Shown here: piece by piece, positions 44,854-56,439 of the stretch
How positions within the stretch are numbered: the stretch's first letter is position 1
Layout of the letters: each line of letters starts with the position of its first letter
Assembly (NCBI GenBank): GCA_949752735.1
Contig: OX457053.1
Span: 1,346,584-1,410,583, forward strand
Source of the DNA: Lumbricus terrestris
Lineage: Eukaryota; Annelida; Clitellata; Crassiclitellata; Lumbricidae
Length of the DNA stretch: 64,000 bases
Direction: 5' to 3'
Translations under genes and position numbers: made by a program
Notes under the pieces: generated by a model
Told to the model about the DNA's origin: nothing
Database searches by the model: none
The model's input: only the letters and a program-made list of their open reading frames with translations

Positions 44854-47489
44854 AGCAATAAGCTAAGCAATAAGCAATAACTAAAAAGGAAGTCATAGCA
44901 AAAGAGAAGTCGTCAATTTGTATCGAAGAACATAGCATCTTTTGTAAACTAATGAGTTTACTTAGCTAATAGATTTAGGCCCAAAGAATTATCAAGGTGT
45001 AACGAGAAAGTTTTCGTAATAGGCTGCAATTTCAGTGGCAGGGCCAGATCTATATCGATTTCGGCAGGTCGCTCCAGAGTCGTAATCTGAGTTAGGCCCT
45101 ATATATATTATATACCACTCATGTCAGCACTGAAATAGAGCAATTTCTTTTGAAAACTTAAAATTCTGACAGTGTAATATGGAAATTCCAAAAATTCGGA
45201 TGGTGAGGGGCACATTCCCTCCCCAAACCATTTCCGCCGGAAGCTCCTGTGCGCTCCAGAAAACTTAATTTGTTTAATTCCGAAAAATATTACACACTGA
45301 GCGTTGATTGAGAGATTGCCCTCAATAATTTATGAAAGATTGCTCCAGTCACTGCACTGACGACTAAAGCAGGTTGGAGATTTCAACACTTAATGAAGTC
45401 TCATAATTGAATTTAACTGTGATGACACCTGCATTGTTATGTTCGAACAAAGTCCAAAGAACAGAATTTTGGTCTAATAAATTTCACTCTTCCGAGAAAT
45501 ATCAATAACTTTTAATATTTTCAAAGTATGAGGTATAGGCCTACTAGTAGGCCTATTAACAACAATAGCCTACAATAGTTACTGTTGACAGGAATAGCCT
45601 ATAGGGCTATAGGCCTTCGATCGAAGGCTTATTGTAGTTTAGGATGTACAATTGATAATTTTCAAAAAGTGTCCCGGTTTTTGATGACCAGAAAATGGTC
45701 ACCCTAGCCTACACGCTTTGGAAGTATAGGTGAAACTTTTAGAATTGGAATTAGTAATTGAACGTTTGTGTAGCCATGTTCAAAGAGCCAGATAAACCAG
45801 AGGCGCACTCTGCCCTAGCTGAAATATCTAGGTCTTGCAATGTACAAACAAAAACACTCCATTTGAACATCATAATACTGTGAACATAATATGCCTTCCG
45901 TTAGAAAAGTCCTCCCAGATTATGTTACAAAAAAGCTGAAAACTAAGTTGATAAATAAGCTTATAATTATGTTGCAAGTCAACGGATTGAGTTACTTGTA
46001 AGTTGTAACTAATCTACACAAACAGATGCTGTGACTTCTCCATGTGCTCTATTACAAACTAATGAATATTTATGACCAATTTCATATCTCTGGGGTCAGA
46101 TTTCCACTAGCAATAATTCAACTGAAGCTACAATTTAAAATTTATCTGTCTGGAGAAACTTCTTCTTCCTGATTCGGGAATACACGACCGTTTAAAGAGA
46201 AGGTCATCAGGCACTAGCAAAATCCAAGCTCCAGCATGCTTTTGCGGTAATAATTATTGTGACCCACAATTATACAACTAGCATTAGGCTCCTACGAACT
46301 AGCACAGCTAACACTTCTGTACGTACTAATTGGCTAAAATAGCTTAAAGTCTTGTTTCGGCCATAAGTCCAGATGACAAAATATACTGTAGACATTTCTT
46401 CCTGGAACGCGCTCGGAAAATAACAATAGCCTACCCTTACTGTGCGTGCTATGCCATAGTCAGAGTGTCCGGTTGGACGATTTTGTGCGCTTTTGCCAAC
46501 AGCCCATTCTGGCTTCGCAAACACAATAGGCTAAGCTTAATTATTTGCAAAACGTTTAGTGCAGCTTTTTAATTTTGCCAAATTTCCGCTTTGTTGTGTA
46601 AAATAAAATCGTCCGCAATTACAATCTGCCTCGGATTGTGTTTGTTTTGCGGTCTTTTCGTCAGTCAGTGCTACTTGCAAATGCGACAGCCATAAAATTA
46701 TAATAAAATAATAGGAAGCTAATTTTATCTGGTCTCAAGCAATATCAAGTATTTAAATTCCCAGAATGAATAAACGACACCTTCGTGGCGGTAGTGCTTA
46801 TATAATCGTTCAAAACCTTATCACACACATGATATTTATTTATGTGTGTGCAAACCTTATCACACACATGATATTTATTTCTGTTTGTGCATTGGACAGT
46901 TTCCTCAATTGATGCATCATCCTGTTTGGAAAGTCCTAATGACCATCCGCGCGTCAGTTCGGTCATAACTTAACAACGGATAAAAATAATTATATCATTG
47001 ACGGAACATCCCTGGAGCCTCATCGTTAATTGGTCGTTCACCAAATCAGCCTTCTGCGAAGTTCCAAAAATTCAGCTTTCAACGGCTTAAATGCCAATTT
47101 CGCGTAATTACACACTTGCGGGCAAGTAGGCCTATAATAGACCAATTATCTAGCAGTCACAGTCCATTTTTGAACATTAGGCTACTGGCATCGCTACAAC
47201 TCAGAGCTGTTAAGAGTCGTCATAATGTAGGCGTGCAAACTATTTAAATGTTATTAGGCCTGCCATTAGATCGCTGTCGCCGTCGTCATCCCCTAAAATA
47301 TGATTACTTATCAACTCTGTAGCTAATCCAATCGAAGTAAGCGCTACAGACTAAATAAGACAGTTATAGCTTACACGCTACAAATTATTCTATGCTATGT
47401 ATAACCCAGAAATAGTTTTGTGGCATTTATTGTTACTGAAACACAACGTCATAAATTTAAGTAGCCTTTAATCGACGTGAGAGCTTGCA
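44854..47489. other. Intergenic between genes 2 and 3
   Basis: No gene recognised. It contains a 40-bp direct duplication at about 46815-46890 (ACCTTATCACACACATGATA twice) and a palindrome around CCTTCGATCGAAGG near 45613. The stretch 45975-46185 matches 2840-3050. Confidence 0.4.
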
Positions 47490-47780
47490 AGCATAAAGCA
47501 AAACGCTCGATTATGATGATTGTTCTATTTCACAACACAATAAAAGACAAAAACAGTTATGCAAACGCCAGTTAAATGCAACGAAAATATTATTTGAGTA
47601 TTATGATTGCTTACATGGGCTTCAATACTATAGAGAGTACAAAAGAGCCTAAGCTGAGTAATGAGTATCATAATATATTTGTTAATTCGAAACGTCTAAA
47701 GTTCCGATGTCAATGCTCAGGACGTCAACTGATGCCAACGGTATACATTGGGTAATATAAACTAATTTTAAAACATTATG
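47490..47780. repeat. Gene 3 downstream block shared with gene 2
   Basis: Counterpart of 28190-28470. It may include the original 3' end of the transcription unit. Confidence 0.5.
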
Positions 47781-48816
47781 TTCTTGCACTGCTACATCTG
47801 CTGGGTTAACACTAAATGCCCACAGCGGGTCACAATTTTTACACCACTGCCTGACTGGGTAGGACGACTGTATAAAGGTTCAAATTCAAACTTAGAATTA
47901 TTTCTTTCATGTATAAATGTTTTTTTAATCATTTACAAAAGCGATTTAAGAAAAGAACTATTTCTTAGAACCAGAAAGCTTCAACAATAATATTTACGCT
48001 GATAATTTTTCACAGTTTCACACAAAAGTCATCTCGCAGTTCGAAGGAAATGCGAGTCACATATTACACAGTACACTTAGTTGCAAACTATTCCCTTGTA
48101 TAAAATTGCAAAATTTTGAAGTGAGACAAGCTTTTTTAAGCAACCATATAGAGCCAACTGAAGGAAACATTCAACAAATAGTCGAAATATAAATGGGCTA
48201 ATGTGCATAGGCTACCGATCAACACACGGGCTTCACAAAACTTGAACGTGGGGCTACAACAACCCTTTCAGTGCAGGTGCTGTCAAGGAAAGTGTTTGGT
48301 TACTGTATCTACCTACATGAGTAAAATATTGCATAATCTCATAGTAAACATATTCATTACTTCTTCCTTAATGACCGTAAATACATAATGACAAAACATA
48401 AGTTGAAATCCGCCACTGGTGTACTCGGATTGTGCCAGTCCAAAGCTTAGAGAAAGGAGGAGGGCGATGCTAATTTATTATATTCGTAATGATAGAACGG
48501 AGTTAAACTGAACTAATCAATTGGTGAATCCGAGTAATCATTCATGAATAAGTGTATGCAGCAGGCTTACGATTTTTCTCGTGCGATTTTTAAAGTTTGA
48601 GTTTTTGATAGCCATTGCAATTACAAGTAGGCTAAGTTCATATGGCGGAGGTCGGAGGGGATCACGAGGTCGTCCATGTCACAAACCTGCTCAACGGCAG
48701 AAGACTGAAGAAGAGAAGAAGTTCATAAACGCTTCTGAGTGTTCATGGTTTTATCTACACCAGTTGTCTTGTTAAGTGATACGATGCGAAACATCTACCA
48801 CTGTCTTCAATATAGT

Positions 48817-48861
48817 TTATAGATTTGAGTAAATACCTCCAACTGGATGGTTGGCAGTTGG
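48817..48861 (-). pseudogene. Gene 3 tail end, cut off by the hAT element
   Basis: Beyond the element the target-site copy at 48854-48861 continues the tail frame as NHPVGGIYSNL and a TAA at 48819-48817. IYSNL (48820-48834) is a further tyrosine motif at the extreme C-terminus. The frame continues exactly across the insertion when one 8-bp target copy is counted, which supports this as the original end of the protein. Confidence 0.55.
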
Positions 48862-50257
48862 CAGGGCCGTCCTATGGTCATTGTAGGCCCTAGGCACTAT
48901 TGCATATTAGTCTATTCGTAGGTCCCTAGGGCCTATTCTACTCAACTCTGTATTAATTCAAACTGCAACACATTTACATTATTTCTTACAATTATGCTGA
49001 ACCATGTTATGTGAACGCATTCAGTTTTGATTTTAAATCTCAATCCCCTTTTTGTAATATTTATTTTCGATAAATAAATAAACGCCTATAGATATATACA
49101 GGAGCCTGGTATTGAGTTGTGCACCATCATCAAATTGTATGACAGTCTTATAACACACTTTCACGATAACGCAATAAATTCGAAATGTTTGAAAGTATCT
49201 CAAAAGATATCACACAATCGGACTACAAAGAAGGTACACAACGAAAACGGGTGCCAAAACGATTTGATGACGAAGTCATGGATGGGATGATCCTTTCGAT
49301 ACTGATCCGAGTTTAAATCTGAGTGCTAGTGACAAATTCCGCACCCAGACTTTCTACGTGATCATAGACAGACTTTTAACTGAGATGGGAAAGCGGCTAA
49401 CAGCTTACATAAAATAAATATTACAAAAAGTAGATTGAGATTTAAAATCAAAACTGAATGCGTTCACAAAACATGGTTCAGCATAATTGTAAGAAATAAT
49501 GTAAATGTGTTGCAGTTTGAATTAATACAGAGTTGAGTTGGATAGGCCCTAGGGGCCTACGAATAGACTAATATGAAAGATTCAATTTTCTTCTTGACAG
49601 AACTTTATCAACTGAAGAAATAGTGATTAGAGCAAAGGCATTAATTGAGATAGCCCTATAGGCCTATCCATGTGATCTAGAAGATGCTTTTATTGACGAA
49701 TTTCTTTTGTTTTCTCGAATGTTTGCAGACAATAAACCTGTAGCTGAAATGATTAGGACACAAATAGCTGGTCTCCAGTTTTCCAAATGTCAATATTGCT
49801 TCTCGAATTTATCTTTCTATTTTTGGAACAAGTTGTGAAAGTGAATGTTCTTTTTAGAAACTGAAAATTATCAAAAATTACCTTCGGTCAACGATGGGAC
49901 AGGCACGATTATCCTCCCTTGAATTATTTTCAATTGAAAACGACTTAATGCGAGAAATGACATTTGAAGACGTTATAACTTATAAATAAGCGATTTCGCG
50001 AATACAAAGAGCTGCAAAGTTAACATAACATAGCTTAGTCAATGTTGCTGTTTCATTAGGCTAGCTAACTCTAGCCTTAAAAAGTTAGCTCGTTAAAATT
50101 TTATTTGCAAGTTTTCGTTTACTATTTGTTTTTTCCGGTCATTGACCAATCACTGCATTTATTTTTTAATATATTTTTTCAGGATTTCGTAGGCCCCTGG
50201 TAAGTTCGTAGGCCCTAGGCACATTGCCTACTGTGCCTAATGGATAAGACGGCTTCG
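48862..50257 (+). mobile_element. hAT transposon inserted in the gene 3 tail exon
   Basis: Left end CAGGGCCGTCC; right end degenerate (CGAAGCCGTCT when reversed). The 8-bp target copies GCAGTTGG lie at 48854-48861 and 50258-50265. Plus-strand transposase remains include LNLSASDKFRTQTFYVI near 49312, DLEDAFIDEFL near 49675, and a dimerisation region with LRSTMGQARLSSLELFSIEN near 49890-49935. Stops and deletions make it inactive. An internal inverted pair (48910-49055 and 49437-49575) is present. Confidence 0.72.
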
Positions 50258-50472
50258 GCAGTTGGGGGTGTAGAGCTTTTTACAGGCAGAGCGTAGACGT
50301 CGCCTTGTTGGGTGACTTTAGTTGGAAGAGAAGCTGTTTCATTACCTGACGAGGTAACTGCACGACTCTTAGCATCTGGTATGGCATAATTATATGTCTC
50401 CCATTGGACCAACTTTGGTTTGATCTGATTTCCTTTGACCGGGTTCCAGGTAGGTAGGTTCTTTACGGAATT
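50258..50472 (-). pseudogene. Gene 3 tail, second frame up to the hAT insertion
   Basis: In the frame shifted by one base, the minus strand reads VQWETYNYAIPDAKS (NYAIP at 50377-50391) and then QQGDVYALPVKSS (VYALP at 50284-50298) up to the hAT target-site copy at 50258-50265. Spacing and composition match the motifs of the first frame. A single extra base near 50460-50466 would explain the shift; a small unrecognised intron is the alternative. Beyond 50258 the open frame runs about 13 codons into the transposon end and stops. Confidence 0.5.
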
Positions 50473-50687
50473 CTAAGGCAGCGTAGACGACTCCAGGCTG
50501 CTGGATTTTAGCTTCGTCTTCCGACTGGTTGAGTCGTGTAATTTCCGCGTAAACTCCCAGCGTATCATCAGTTCCTGCTACTTGTTGGTTGGCAGGTGCG
50601 TAGGCGGGTGAGGCAGCTGGTATATTGGGAGATAAATCAAGCCCAGTCTGTTCTGAATTGTTCTCAACCTTCGACTGATTAATATCT
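50390..50687 (-). CDS. Gene 3 exon: cytoplasmic tail with ITIM-like motifs (first frame)
   Basis: The acceptor TATATTTTTAG and phase 2 match the membrane exon. The frame reads a polar tail with AYAPA (50594-50605), VYAEIT (50537-50554) and VVYAAL (50474-50491), then stops at 50392-50390. VVYAAL fits the ITIM consensus V/I/L-x-Y-x-x-L/V, which in vertebrate receptors recruits SH2 phosphatases when phosphorylated. A one-base shift leads into a second frame that continues with more YA motifs, so this stop is probably due to a frameshift. Confidence 0.62.
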
Positions 50688-51370
50688 CTAAAAATATAAA
50701 TATCGGCGATCGCACATTATCACAAAGGAATAGACCTACTAACATGCAACAAGTCAAGACCCCAAATGCAATGGGCACTCGAGTATATACAATATCAGAG
50801 CCTTCCTGTAACTGAGCATTAATAAAGAGACACTCTTACAACAGAGGCGCTCCAGATCCATGTCATTGCTATCAGTAGCCTAACAAAAAAGATAGTCTTC
50901 AGACGTTTCCGAAACAGAGGAAGAGGAAGAATGAGGAGCGCACCCCGCAGATGTACACGCAGACGTTCACACAATAATAGAACATTTACATGTACCTGTA
51001 AGGGTTGAGGGGTAACTTAACAAAAATCGAAGCTTCTGGTTTGAACAATAGCGCCGCGCATCCGCGCTATTGCTCAAACTACCAGAAGGTATCTGAAAAA
51101 TTTTAATTGCATCATTTTTGTGAAAACTAGGCCTGCACTTTGTATCAATGTGTTCTTTTTGACCAGAATTACGTGTCGACTACATAATACTGCGTATATA
51201 TTTATTGAAATAGGCCTATGTGACTGACATTAATCTTAAGCCTAGGTTTAAGGAACGTAAGACGCATTTGAGAAGACTAAATATTTTCTTTGTTCTCCAC
51301 AGAGACTTGAAAATCCATTAAGTTTAGGAAAATGCAAGAGGCATACAGTAGGCCTACTGGATGAACTTAC

Positions 51371-51461
51371 TTGCTAGACTTTCTCGTACATCTGAGAATT
51401 AAGACAATTATGATGATGCAGATAATTAGGATTACTATTCCAGCACCGATGCCTGAGTAAA
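51371..51461 (-). CDS. Gene 3 exon: transmembrane helix
   Basis: A 91-nt exon that enters in phase 1 and leaves in phase 2. It reads YSGIGAGIVILIICI and continues as a helix to VLIL, then RCTRKSS at a GTAAGT donor. The phase 2 end fits the tail exon acceptor at 50687, where the joined codon is Lys. Confidence 0.72.
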
Positions 51462-51948
51462 CTATAACAAAATAACAAAATTATATAGTCCAAATACTGT
51501 AGATCATTGAAAAAATATTCATGCATTATTTAGTCTAAGGTTAAATAATAATTAGCTATAATTTTAAAATATTTCTTCTAGCTTTCTGCACAATGAACGA
51601 CTCTCGAAGTCCGCAAATCTGGTCGGCAAGAGTTCAACAATCGACTGTCATGTTACACCAGTTATCCCTGTTCTTATGTGTGATGCCCATATTAGTGAAA
51701 ATAATGAGTCCCGGTCAGTCAAACGTGTTACGGGTTACTCTGTTACGGGTTACTCTGCTGATATTTAAGCATGAGTGGGTTAGGGTAACATTTAATTTGA
51801 AATTGGCAATTGACTAGGCTATTTAAAATATTTTGCATCTTATTTTGCAGATCAATATGTGCATTGTGCACTTTGATATTCATAGGCAAATTCAAAATAG
51901 TCCTATGTACGTAATAATGGACGCTGACACCTCATGCAAAACACTCAC

Positions 51949-52185
51949 GTAGAGCCTGCGAGTCAACATCAGCCACTCTTTGTGCTGGACTTTCCGATGC
52001 ACTTGACATCGAGCGGGTTGTAGCACTTAGGACTAATATTGCAGTTGAAATCGAAGGCCACGTACGTGACAAATTACTTGACACCATACGCGCACTTTTC
52101 GTACTTGGTATTTCGCTTGAACTTGTAGCCCTCCTTGTTGTGACAGATGACGACATCCTTGACGCTGTTTCATTTGAACCGAAAC
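51949..52185 (-). CDS. Gene 3 exon: Ser/Thr-rich stalk
   Basis: A 237-nt, phase 1-1 exon rich in Ser, Thr and Arg (SSSVTTRRATSSSE, SATTRSMSSASES). It ends DSQAL before GTGAGT, the same junction as in genes 1 and 2. This is a likely O-glycosylated spacer. Confidence 0.66.
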
Positions 52186-52621
52186 CTGATCAACATCAAT
52201 TCGCATTCATAGAGTACAATGATTGCACACTATTAGAATAACGAAGTCGCATTTGGTAAAGTCTCAAACTTATCAATGCGATAAACGTAGGCCTACTGAG
52301 AAAAAAAATCACGCCATCGTCTCGTGGAAAAAACCACAACGAAACAAACGCAGAGTAAGGTTGAGGCTACAAAAGACCAATAGGCCTATTAATTTATTTT
52401 GATAAGAAGGCGCAGGTCTATTGTAAAATCCCAACATTATTAAGTTGAAAGATTAATTGCAGTGAAATATTTTTCTCATCATTTCAATTTCATGGATAGT
52501 TCTATAGTAAGACCGAAACAATCTGATTAATTGGAATTAAATAGCTTATTTGTGCAGCTCTCATTATTCAATAATAATTTTTTTATATAAAACCGTACGG
52601 AACTGTTAGTGCTTAGCCTAC

Positions 52622-52780
52622 TTGTTTGGCAGATAACGTTATTCCTTCTAGTGCAGTTGACTGAGTTCCATCCGCCATTCCACCAATCAATAGAAATACA
52701 TTCTTCGCTTGAAAGAGGTTGTTCCTTTGCCCAATTGGTGAATTTTACATCCTCACCTGCATCATCTGCTTGTTCTGATA
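52622..52780 (-). CDS. Gene 3 exon: CTLD2, second half
   Basis: A 159-nt, phase 1-1 exon with VSEQADDAGEDVKFTNW, EECISIDWWNGGWNSVNC and NNVICQ. It completes the CTLD fold, with WNSVNC instead of WND. The acceptor follows TTTTCACCAAG and the donor is GTAGGC. Confidence 0.8.
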
Positions 52781-54139
52781 CTTGGTGAAAATAAGAAAAC
52801 AAATTCTTGTTTTGAATTTCAAAATGGGTCATGCCAACACTGCATGATTAAGCTTTCTCAAGTAGACAAAGAAAGTCTTAACAATTAGCTTGAATAGAAC
52901 ACAGCAATGTCGATTGTTGTCTGAACTATTTAGTCTGTGTAGGCCTATTGAAGTTGCAATGAAGACTTATAGGCTAGGCCTAAATTGGTGAGAAATGCGA
53001 CGCTGCTATTGTTTGAGCTTTCATAATGAAATCGTCACAATTTTTTCTTTAAGATAGTCCAAATGTGTCGAACAGAATAACTTGTTGACTTGCAAATTGA
53101 AATATAATCGATCTATCTGCAGCTTTAGATAACCACAAATTTTATTCAACCAAATGTACACAAAATAACATATCATCACACAAAGAACAAGTAAACTGTT
53201 GGTGGGCAAAAAGTACTGCCTAAGGATTTCGCCAATATCTTTGCAACAAGTAAGAAATTTTAAATCGAGCTTTACAGGCTTAAAGGTAATTCATATCTAC
53301 GTACAACAGCCAAGCTTCACCAAAGAAATTGCAGTCATAAAAAGGTATATTACTTTTAATGAATTCAATAACTGCTTTTTGACGATCCAGAAACTTAACG
53401 CAACAAAAAAAATAAAAAGGTTATATTAAGTCACATCTCAAATTATTGTTATCAAATAAAAATGATATTGGCAGATAACAATAATTATTATTATAAATTG
53501 GATAAGAAACATGTAACGGCGTAGCTGCACGTCTCTGCGACATCATTTAGCAAGATGACTATCAAGATGGTAAATAACCTAAAGAATTTTTCACATTAAT
53601 AATTTGTTATTAAAAAATAAACTAAAATTAGAAAAAATGTCCAAGGTGTCAATGGCATACAAAATGTGCATTCAGACGCTTCCTGAGTAAATTCTTGAAG
53701 CTTAAGTTATAATCACCGCTTACTATGATAAACAGTGAGTGCATTGCAATTAAGAGTTAAAATAGGTTAAGATAATGCCGTTGATGAAAGGAGTTCGGCT
53801 CATTGTCAGCTGGGCTGGTTTCATTGAGAAAGCCAATGGCAACCAAATCTCCAGATTTGAACTCGATGGATTATCAACGTGGAGAGCTATGCTATCTTCA
53901 CTTAAAATTTCGTTGACAACGCGATATTTGGCGAAGCCACAGCAAAATACATTAGGTAAAGTAACGGATTTTTTATGAATCACCGAGCAGATAAGTTTAT
54001 TGTGCAGGCTACGCAGAGAGGGGGATTCCGCAAAATGTACGTGCTGCAACGGGGTGGGGAAAAAATCTTTCACTAGGCCTACATTTAATCGCGCTTAATT
54101 CTATTTTATTAATAATTCACAAAGTAAGTCTTCGCTCAC

Positions 54140-54376
54140 CTGCTTTATGCCACATCCAGCGCCATGAATAATTGTTTCCCAATCCAATCCAGTAGTTGTG
54201 AGTTGCATTCAGTATTCTGCTATTCATGAGGGTGACTATGTCATTGTCATCGACTATTGCTAAATCACCGCCATTACCAAGACATTGATTTCTTGCATCA
54301 TACCACGATCGCGTATCATTACTTGGTCGGACGCAGCCGTTTGTCACATGTATGACATTTCCATACTTGCATGAAT
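54140..54376 (-). CDS. Gene 3 exon: CTLD2, first half
   Basis: A 237-nt, phase 1-1 exon with DSCKYGNVIHV, NGCVRPSND, SWYDARNQC, DLAIVDDND and YWIGLGNNYSWRWMWHKA. The donor is GTGAGC. The acceptor follows GAAGATACATCAG, chosen because it keeps the length and phase of the paralogues. Confidence 0.8.
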
Positions 54377-54779
54377 CTGATGTATCTTCACCGAAACAAA
54401 ATCGTTTTATTAGGCGTGCAGTTTCCAATCGTGTTGGTGCAATAGTCCTATCCAAACGTGGTATTACTGAATTTACTTTAAATTTCAATAACAGCTGAAT
54501 CACAGATGATGTCTTTAACCTGTGTAGGTCTTTATATGCACTACATAAGCATGCATGTATCAAAACTACATGTATCCTCCTTTCTGTGCCATTTTGCTGC
54601 AATAATGCATAATAATGAATCACCTTCATCGTCTTCAGTGTTCGGAGGTGCACATTGAAACCGGTCAAACATTGCAAGACACCAGTAGCCTGGCTAAGGT
54701 AAGCTCTCAGTTAGCAGCAAAAGAGTCTTGACGAGAGTTGTAGACTGTAGAAGAAGAAAGAAGAGTCATACAAGTGGAT

Positions 54780-56000
54780 AGTGGACAACTATGAATTAAC
54801 GGCGGACAAAGACAAGACGTTTTCTGGAAACAGCATGCAGGGTAGAGCAGATATGCCAAAGATGTGAAAGTCGATGTATAAGAATATTATGATCGAAAGT
54901 GTCAAAAGCAGCACTCACGTCGCAGAGAGCCAGAAGAGTGGTCTGTGATATATCTATAGAATTGAATACATAATTATGAGATAACACGTAGAAGTCAGTG
55001 CCCCTTTCGAAAGCCAGATTGACACGGTGGTAGAGGCTTATTAGAATCTATCCGGGGCTCCGTGGTCTTGATCTGTCTGACAGAGTAGCCTATAGACATG
55101 CGTCTCATGATGAAATGGGATGGTGCTGATGACCATGCCTTGGTCCGAGATGATTGGTTGATGAACGTCGACTGAAGCAACGCAGTCGTTCCTGATAGTG
55201 ACCACGTCCAACAAACCGCCAGCACGATGCGTCAAGGTCGAAACGTTCTGTGCCAACCAGAATTGCTCGATTGTTGACAGTAAGTCTACACAGTCTATGA
55301 AATTGTAGAGTCCTCAAGATGGAGGTTAAGTCCAACGAGTACAACCAGGTGGGTGTTGTACAGGCCGAACAGTTACATAAGGGTTAAAAACTCGGCAAAG
55401 CAGGTAGACGGATGTGCAGAGCCAGGACAGGACCGTATAATTATGCCGATGACGGTGAGAGGACCGCGTGGCGTAGAGATGGAGGCAGCCAAGACATCGA
55501 AGATTGTAGGAGAAGATGAAATGGGGATCTTAAAGTGGAGGGTGTCATTATGGTATAATTTATTATTATCCAACCACCATGCGAGACGTCGTTCGGTGAG
55601 GTAGGGCGCGGGCGATCGACGGTGGAGTAACCTGGCGGGGTCGAGCAAAGAAGAGAGAAGGCAGTTAGCGACTGATGCCACGATTCTGTGAGTAGCTCCA
55701 AGTCAAGGGAAAGAAGGTTGTCAGCAACGGCAACATATTCTCTCGTATGGAGTGGCGTACCACGTAGCCGCACGGAGTCTTTGTGGAGAGTTGCAGGAGG
55801 CACCGGTTGAGAAGGCGGCGGAATCAGGCCGTGTATTGGTAATGGCAAGGATCGAGAAGCGACTGGGTTGCATCCAGTTGCACGCTGCATCCTTGCCCGA
55901 AAGAACTTGTGGTCGGGCGCCACAACCCAGCAAAAAAGCCTTACGTCGGCTAATTCAGATGGCAGTCGAGCGCAACGACCAAAGTAGGTCAATAGAGTAG
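54780..56000 (-). mobile_element. Decayed LINE, minus strand
   Basis: In several frames on the minus strand: an endonuclease-like region (LTESWHQS near 55830, HGGW near 55565, PRGPLTVIGI near 55460), FRKGH near 55000, and RT motif DVSAAFDTFDHNIL near 54900. Frameshifts are many and much of the RT is missing. It lies in gene 3 intron DNA. Confidence 0.65.
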
Positions 56001-56439
56001 TCGTAAGTGACGGGGAGAGGGCGTATACATATCACCGTATGGAATTAAACCATTAACTGAATGAAACACGCCGACTTATTTTGCGGAGAAAACGAGACCG
56101 AGTAGTAATGTATGCTCGAGAATTTTAAGATAAACAAGACCACGCTAGAAGCGTCACCTTGCGAAAAATATAAATTGGTTTAAATTGTTCCTTTTATTTA
56201 CGTAAAATTATTCTGGTGATATTTAGATGCACTTGGTTAGATAAGATTATTAGTTTGTAGACCTTATGAAATGTTGTGATACGTATGATTATGGTGTAGG
56301 CCTAATATTAATCCTTCTCATTCATTATTCCATACAAACATCGAGCATTAGGCCTATCATCCAGAAATAATAGTAGCCTATGTTTGCAGGTGTTTACATA
56401 CTCGAATAGTGACAAAGATAGTGGAGTTCACGGCGAGGA

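Noticed and set aside
52527..52832. Reading the gene 3 CTLD2b frame as a single-exon gene starting MTHFEIQ
   Set aside because: The acceptor at 52780 and the 159-nt length match the paralogues. The upstream part is intron.
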